From positions 539,489-603,488 of the forward strand of contig CABFPE010000490.1 of assembly GCA_900660155.1 (NCBI GenBank): a DNA stretch of 64,000 bases, in the 5' to 3' direction. Below the pieces are notes generated by a model that worked only from the letters and a program-made list of their open reading frames with translations, did not search any database and was not told where the DNA came from. Numbering within the stretch: position 1 is the stretch's first letter; every line of letters begins with the position of its first letter. The stretch is from Hofstenia miamia. Lineage: Eukaryota > Xenacoelomorpha > Acoela > Hofsteniidae. The translations under genes and the position numbers were made by a program. Positions 57,898-64,000 of the stretch are shown here, piece after piece.

Positions 57898-58849
57898 AGT
57901 GCTTTGAAATTTAATGATATTTATTATTGCTTTGCACTTGGATTTTACGTGGGCTCATTTCAATTGTCGTCAAAGCTTGTTCAAACGCATACATTATCGT
58001 TTTTTGAGTTCTTTAAGCTATTTAAGTGTCAATAATTTTACTCCCTCTTGTTTGGTTCGCAGCGAGTTTGGTATTAGCTTTGGTTAGACAGACAGTCCAA
58101 TTAGGAATGGAGGTTGTCTATTTGGTTAAATTTTAGCTCACAAACATTTCTCAACTGGTCAAGAAGACCACTGAATATGAAGGAGCAAAAATTACAAAGT
58201 GAGTAGTTATCCAATTTGATTATTATTCTTAAGATTTGATACATTTGGAATAAATAGTTATGTATGACTTTACGTTTGGCATGTTATAGGTTATTCAAAA
58301 ATATTTGGCTTTGATTTCAAATCATATAAGATTTTAACTGCTTTTTGAAAATACTGATTAAATGACCGTATACTTTTTTGCCTCATCTTTGAGAATTTAT
58401 TAATACTGGTAGGCGTTTCCTGTTAAACATAAAGGGAATCTAACTGCAGCAGTGGTTCTTGTTTCATGTTGCTAATGCATCGGTTACTCAAAATTTTTCA
58501 ACTATCCATTGATGGTTGGGGCATACATTTTTTCTTTGATGGTGAGATTTGGCAACTGTGCCTTACATGACATACATGGGGGGTTAAATTAATATAATTT
58601 AGTTCTCAAAATATGTTTGATTGATTGTCTTTTTATTATGTTGAACTCGTTTTAATTTCTCATCAAGGACTTTGCTCATTTTTTCAAGGCACTTTTCCAT
58701 TTTGAGTAACATCAATTGTAGAAAGCATGTGAATCCATCGATTGTACTAAATTTCACTATTGACTGCCAAAATGGGTTATAAATATATATATATATATAT
58801 TTCAAAAAGGGAAGAACCACAGTTTAGACCGAATGGGTCTAATGTGACA
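57898..58849. other. AT-rich region, no gene seen
   Basis: Includes a (TA)n tract at about 58781-58800. No domain or RNA gene found. Confidence 0.45.
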
Positions 58850-58852
58850 ATA

Positions 58853-58984
58853 CCCAGTCGAAAATCAACTGTCGCAAATACATCTTAACTCATCCTATTG
58901 ATGTCCCAGGTGTCTCATCCCAGTAAAAAATCAAGTGTCGCGAATGCATCCTAACTCATCTTATTGATGTCGCAGGTGTCTCAT
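58853..58984. repeat. 66-bp tandem repeat, two units
   Basis: Units start with CCCAGT at 58853 and 58919 and are about 90% alike. They form the left subterminal part of the inverted-repeat element. Confidence 0.85.
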
Positions 58985-59303
58985 ATCCTAGTGAGGCGCT
59001 TTTAGGATGCTGATGCTCTGCAGATGTCTCATTACGTTATCGCTGATACATCTCAATGAGATTACATTGAGATGTCATTTCAGAATTAATTTATGATTCA
59101 GCAATGTAAGAATAATTTATGCAAAATGTCAGCACGAACTCTGAATTGTTTGATAAATTAATAAAACTCCTTTTTACTTTATAATCTTTTATGTTGCATC
59201 AAAAAAATGATTTCAAATTTTATTCAAAATTGAAATGTTTAATTTAAATTTAGTATTGCCAAAATTTTGACTAAATTACTAAAGAATATATAGGATGTTT
59301 TAA

Positions 59304-60633
59304 CACTAGAATGCCCAAAAATTACGTTACCTCGAATGCCCAGGCCAGTCATTTTGACCGGTCTTGTAAATTAAGCATATATAATTGCCTGTAAGTCGCC
59401 CTAAACGATCGATTGTTTTACGAATATTGTGTTTGGTGACAGATTCATATTTATATTTATGTTCGTTTATTTACTAGTGTTGCAATCGTTCATTAAAATT
59501 CAAAATTTCAAAACTTATAGCCTACACAGTATCAAATCCCAATATACACGTGCATACTTATATTTGTGACATTTGTATTATATTGAAATCAATATAATAA
59601 TGTTATAGACCTATAATTAATTCAAATTCGTTTATCAAAGTGTGATTATTGTATATTCGTAAAAGACAACATTCATCAGCAATTTATTTGTGCACAAAAC
59701 ATCTCAAAATTGACTAATATGCGTATACTCGTATAGCGTAGTCTATTCATCTGATGGGCTAAATTTTATTGCATCGGATGATTATCTGTCTTATGAACAG
59801 TCAATGCATTTTACATAATTGACAGCGTGTTTTCCGCAGACAGTCTTTTCACATGTTTCGCAGTGAAGACAAGATTTGTTTTCACACTTCGCAGCAGAAC
59901 ATGTCTTTCTCTTTCTCCCTTTCGACTCTTCAACCTTTGGTACCTCCCGTTCAATTTTTTCTTCGTTTGGATTTCTGTCACGTAACAAACAGGCTAAATC
60001 GAGTATGAATTGTCTGCATGAGATATTACTACCAGTGGATTCCTTGTAAATATTGTGCGAATTGAGGGCAGCTTTGTCTAAGATATCGTAGTATACTGCC
60101 AGCGGCCGTCTACGAGTTGCAGCTTTGCAGTTTTAGAGACGTAGCATACTGTCCATCGCATCCACTCCAACTTTGTTTTCATTATAAAACTTCACCATTT
60201 CTGGTTTTCTTTTTCCAGCATTCTCAGTGGCAGCTGAAGAATGATAACTAGATAATAGAACAACATTTGTATTTGGCTTGCATTGATACGAGACGGTCAA
60301 AGTACTATCCGTGCAATAAATGTCTTGATTCGTGAAGTGATTGCTTTTCAAAATGAGATTGTGATAGGAAACGAGAAGATTTTCTAACTGTTGTTGATTG
60401 TGAAGTATGCTATATTAACTACCGATCAAAATGACCGGGCTGGGCATTAGAGGTAGATTTTCCGGAACATAGATAAACAAGAGTGATCAATTCAATTAAA
60501 CAAATGCTAAAGTAAATATCATCAAAAAGAATAATTATGGTGGTATTTAGTTGGTATAGTTCAATTACACTAATGAACTGAAACTAATTTAAGTCGCTTT
60601 CCGGTCAAAATGACCGGTCCGGGCGTTCTAGTG
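59304..60633 (-). mobile_element. piggyBac element, 1330 bp, TTAA-flanked, internally deleted
   Basis: The termini CACTAGAATGCCC (59304) and the complement of CACTAGAACGCCC (60621-60633) are flanked by TTAA on both sides (59300-59303, 60634-60637), the piggyBac target site. A near-palindrome, CCGGTCAAAATGACCGG, recurs subterminally near 59346, 60422 and 60600. The transposase is only partly present, on the minus strand. Confidence 0.88.
59791..60351 (-). pseudogene. piggyBac transposase C-terminal remnant
   Basis: The minus strand reads NVVLLSSYHSS, KRKPEMVKFYNENKVGVDAM and DSM (the K-P-x-x-x-x-Y-N-x-x-K-x-G-V-D-x-x-D box, which carries the last catalytic Asp). After one stop near 60135 come TRRRPLAVYYDILDKAALNS, RQFILDLACLL, and a cysteine-rich C-terminal domain (residues CSAAKCENKSC, CETCEKTVCGKH, CIDC; 59791-59910) typical of piggyBac transposases that bind their ends through it. 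The N-terminal two-thirds are deleted. Confidence 0.88.
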
Positions 60634-61192
60634 TTAAAAGCTATCAATCATACTGAGTAAATTAGTAATTACATGAATAGTAATGTAATGCATTATCAAT
60701 ACAATACTAGCTGTATTGTGTTAGTATATGATATTTGTAACTGCGCATATTATCTTGCGTGTGTCTAATTAATTTGCTGAATGCATCTGTGCGAAACAAT
60801 TTTCATGCTTTGCGTTTGTAGTATAGTTTATACATTGTTTAATAAATGGTGAACTGTTATATGTACTTAAAACGCACGGACATTGTGTATTTTGTTGTTA
60901 TAAATGATGTTGCTGTGACGGTCATTCACCTACTACTTTCCGCTATTCTCAAATTATCTCATTGCGATTCAATCTCAAACCCATCTGCTGAGACAACCTG
61001 AGAACGTCTTATTGGGACATATGGTGTCTCAATGAGACATCCTAGAGATATTACTTTGGACGGACATTAAGACAGATTTAGAATCATTTTAGGATCCATT
61101 GCGATGTTCTCGTGATATCACTAGGATGGCAATTATGTCGCGGTGAGATGTTTTTAGGGTATTGTGGGAATTTCTCATTTTTGTCTGGGTAT

Positions 61193-62084
61193 AATACCGA
61201 GGTCAAATATTCTTACAACATGTATCAGTAACGTTTTAAATTATAAAATAAATTAAATATGTGAAATATTGAAAAAACATCAAAAAGTAAAAATTACATC
61301 TGCATGTATTATTGCCCATGAAAATTTTGACTTAATCTGTACAGTTGGAAAATATTTAAGTTTGTATTTAAAATTCAAAGATCAAATTTAACTATGAAAG
61401 AAAAACGGACAAAAGAAATAATCGGAATACAGAAAAATAGATATTATATAAGTACAATTCAGCAAAGAGAATTATCTGACGGATGCCTCAAATGCAAAAA
61501 GCACTGAAGAGAATTCCCGGTTTCAATGTGACGAATGCGATATGTGGTTTCATTTCTCTTGTTCGAAACTGCCAGTGGAATATTAAGATTCCTATCTAGC
61601 ATCAAAACCTCTTTACAAGAAATTTGTGGGCTCGTCAATATCGTTTTCAAAATAAAAATTATTGAATTACTATCTTCACTTGCTATCTCAAACTGTAAGG
61701 GAAGAGCTACCTGTATATTACTGCAATTGTGATAATGCAAAGAAATTAGCAAAGAAGTTTCAGTTTACCAGCTTTTCTTCCAGTTCTTATTACCCAAATC
61801 TCAAATTTGTATGTAAATCTGCAGTATATCATTCTTAACAGCACATTATAGTCTGAAACCATTTGTAGGAAGCACAAAAACAGCGTTTGATAAAATTGGT
61901 TATAATCCACAATTTAAAAATGTGTGCCAAGATTAGTCCTTTTAAGTACCATTTTTTCGCCAAATGCGTTAACGAAAGTTGCTATTTGAAGCAGGTAAGT
62001 ATAGAGAGTAATATGGTGTGTTTTGTACGAAAAATAGAACCCGGTCATGCGGAAGATTTGCATTTGCATTTGGTGGGATATATA
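61193..62084 (+). other. AT-rich region with a PHD-like finger remnant
   Basis: At about 61481-61590 the + strand encodes CLKC and, one frame over, RFQCDECDMWFHFSCSKLPV, a PHD-type Cys4-His-Cys3 pattern (C-x-x-C-x-x-W-F-H-x-x-C). Such fingers are common in ORF1 of CR1-group LINEs, and nearby text (ELPVYYCNCDNAKKLAKKF) is also coding-like. It is broken by frame changes. A host PHD gene cannot be excluded. Confidence 0.4.
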
Positions 62085-62974
62085 CAGTAGAACGGGTTAA
62101 CTTTTAACATTTTTTTGGTTACTTTCACTTCCATGAATCGACGATTTTCACTTTAATGACCCGAACCTCCCTGTAAGCTGTCAAAAAGTACGAAAAAAGA
62201 GAGACTTGGAATCAATCTAAAATAATATGCGATGGAAATAATACCATGTACTTGCCATGCAGTCAATTGGGGATAACTTTTAACAGACACTAAAGTCTAA
62301 AAAGAGTCACAAACCGACCCCTCATCAGCAGAATTTTTACATGTCTATCAAAACAAGAACATTCAATCGTTTTCAAAAATTCTGCTCATTCTATTTGACA
62401 AAAATAGACAAGCACACACAGAACTCGAGTCTAGATGTGGAAAATGACCATAAAAAGTAAAAGTAGGCCTATCAATAGCAGATTACGAGCTACAGTCATC
62501 ACAAGTGAAATAGACATCAGTGGACTCACCATTGCAATAGCCATACAACCATTCTTTGCAGAAGTTGCATTGCAGCAAATCTAGCCCTCACAAACAAACC
62601 ATTTGTTATCTAAATTTTCATCTGACACTGCACTTGCACTGGTCGTTGCGATAGAACTTGATTGAGCCTGGCCCAGGATCTCCAGAGAACGTTCAACTCA
62701 CAGGCAGCAGTGGTTTGCCGGGAATTATCTTAGAGCCCCTGGGCTTCTTTTTTTCATTAAGGCCTCTCCCTTCCTACAACATTTGGATGAGTGGACATCC
62801 TCACGACACTGGGCAGCAACACTTGTTACCCGAAGATGTTCATTCCGGTGTGCTGCGCTGATAAATTTAAAACATAGATATCCCATCGACTACATGGATC
62901 AAGTGGCAGCCAAGCAATTTGAGAAAATGTGCGTTGTTAAAAGTTACCCCGCGCGTTAAAAGTTCCACCGTTCT

Positions 62975-62978
<4 letters not shown>
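62085..62978 (-). mobile_element. Pogo/Tigger-like element, internally deleted
   Basis: TA then CAGTAGAACGGGTTAACTTT at 62085 is matched in inverse at 62940-62978 (AAAGTTCCACCGTTCTAAGG then TA), a pogo-type terminus (CAGTAGAAC) with TA target duplication. On the minus strand a C-terminal zinc-finger remnant of the kind found on DDE_1 transposases reads in two frames: DENLDNKWFVCEG, then LLQCNFCKEWLYGYCNGEST and YFTCDDC (about 62610-62495). The catalytic part is missing. Confidence 0.5.
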
Positions 62979-63006
<28 letters not shown>

Positions 63007-63399
63007 CTTCTATCGTTTTGCACGCGGTCTTTCGTTCAGCATGAACGTGGTTTTCATTTAACTGCTTGACAATTTGCATTGAGATAATAATGATTTGTCC
63101 TCATCTCCTCCTTAAATTTCGTTAAGATCGACTAAGTCTTTCAGGAGTACTGGCCAAAAATAAAAAAAAATTAAAAAAATGCACTTAGTGGTCTGTACTA
63201 TGTGGTTTTTGGCGTCACTACCGTGATATACTCTTTTTTTTGGATTTTTCCTTGACAATCTGTAAAAATAAGAATATGCATTTTAATATGTATATACTGC
63301 TTAATTACAATAGTGAATGCTGATAGGTGCATATTTTGCAGCTAGATAACTAATGGATCATGTTTAGCCATTACTTGTGACTATACTTTCTTGCAAAAT
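62979..63399. other. Spacer with (TA)n microsatellite
   Basis: A (TA)n tract lies at 62979-63006, then AT-rich sequence without a recognised feature. Confidence 0.5.
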
Positions 63400-64000
63400 T
63401 TAAAAATACTGTGATGTGTTTCCTGATGCATGGAAAATCTCCAACATTAGACCTATTCCTAAGAAAGCCAACCCTAAGGAACCGAAAGATCGGTCAACGG
63501 CCAATATCGCTCACGCTATTCTTTCTCGGGTCTTTGAAAGAAAAATATGTTTCTAACTCATATCACAGATCCTTTGCAGTTTGATTTTCGTAGACAAATT
63601 TCAACAGCATGTGCACTAATAAAGATCCTGCATCAGATTTACAAATTCAGGAGTAGCCATGACTATTGCCGAGTAATTACACTGGACATGTCTAAGGCAT
63701 TCGACACGGTTAGCCACACGGCAATTATTGAAGGTCTATCTAGATTTAATCGTCCCCTCAATCCTCATATTATGAAGTGATATACCAGTTTCCTCACCAG
63801 AAGAAGCCACTTACCCAATATAAATGGCCAACATTCTGCAGTTCATTACATTGAACTTGGAGTTCCTCAAGGAACCATCAATGGTCCGGTGTTTTTAACT
63901 GTCCTGTCAATAACACCTATCAAATAGAAGACCCAGCTAACTTTTCATTATCAGCTTTTGCTGACGACAATACTTTTATTATACCTAGCTTTTACGATGT
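63400..64000 (+). mobile_element. LINE reverse transcriptase fragment, continues past the window
   Basis: The + strand reads CFPDAWKISNIRPIPKKANP (W-K-x-x-x-x-x-P-I-P-K), DPLQFDFRRQISTACALIKI, YCRVITLDMSKAFDTVSHTA (catalytic block with D-x-S-K-A-F-D), ELGVPQGTINGPVF (PQG block) and FADDNTFIIPSF (catalytic F-A-D-D, near 63957). All RT blocks are in order but frames change near 63550, 63780 and 63900, so it is broken. It belongs to a non-LTR clade with G-V-P-Q-G-T-x-x-G-P; the exact clade is uncertain. Confidence 0.85.

Larger units (their letters stand above)
58850..61192. mobile_element. Inverted-repeat element hosting a piggyBac insertion
   Basis: ATACCCAGTCGAAAAT at 58850 is inverted at about 61177-61192 (ATTTTTGTCTGGGTAT). 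Both subterminal regions are rich in GAGACATC/GATGTCTC-type motifs (for example 58910, 58974, 59025, 59071, 61018, 61034), as expected of transposase-binding subterminal repeats. Without the 1330-bp piggyBac element inside, the unit would be about 1.0 kb and non-coding. The superfamily is not determined. Confidence 0.55.

Overview
The window is AT-rich, intron-bearing nuclear DNA from an invertebrate animal. It has spliced host genes with large introns, many LINE clades, Penelope-like elements, Tc1/mariner, hAT and piggyBac transposons and microsatellites. There are no operons, rRNAs or CRISPR arrays. The mixture (a CR1 LINE with a 2A-like GDVEPNPGP motif and an esterase ORF1, an R2/NeSL-like element, GIY-YIG Penelope fragments) would suit a cnidarian such as a hydrozoan, but it occurs in several phyla. 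The taxon is not established.

Host genes are few. An NmrA-like NAD(P)-binding protein (325 aa) is encoded in three exons on the + strand (13224-13496, 16095-16275, 29468-29992). Its second intron is 13.2 kb and full of transposon remains. A class-A, neuropeptide-receptor-like GPCR (304 aa) is encoded in two exons (51251-51497, 52813-53480). The two genes show no functional link.

Mobile DNA by region. 0-7 kb holds a decayed unassigned minus-strand block, a possible LTR-like segment, a mariner remnant, a LINE RT remnant and an FDVRVFNP-type domain remnant. 7.56-11.75 kb is a Copia LTR fossil. 12 kb has a decayed LINE. 18.0-22.5 kb has a Tc1/mariner pseudogene abutting a CR1 LINE. 22.5-24.7 kb has an R2/NeSL-like element and an internally deleted relative with the same 3' end. 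25.6-28.7 kb is a LINE split by a 696-bp Tc1-type element. 33.6 kb has a candidate MITE. 35-39 kb has Penelope-like fragments. 42-51 kb is a LINE interrupted by hAT sequence. 54.5-63 kb has candidate MITEs, a Tc1 pseudogene, a piggyBac nested in another inverted-repeat element, and a pogo-like remnant. A further LINE RT runs off the right end.

Assembly quality matters here. There are two N gaps (23688-24238 and 47197-48196) and seven single-N joins (2738, 9692, 29552, 38594, 39048, 44220, 50262). Several joins are flanked by exact or near-exact duplications, so some apparent tandem structure is probably unmerged haplotypes or misplaced contigs. All family assignments were made by reading translations and repeats by eye; no database search was run.
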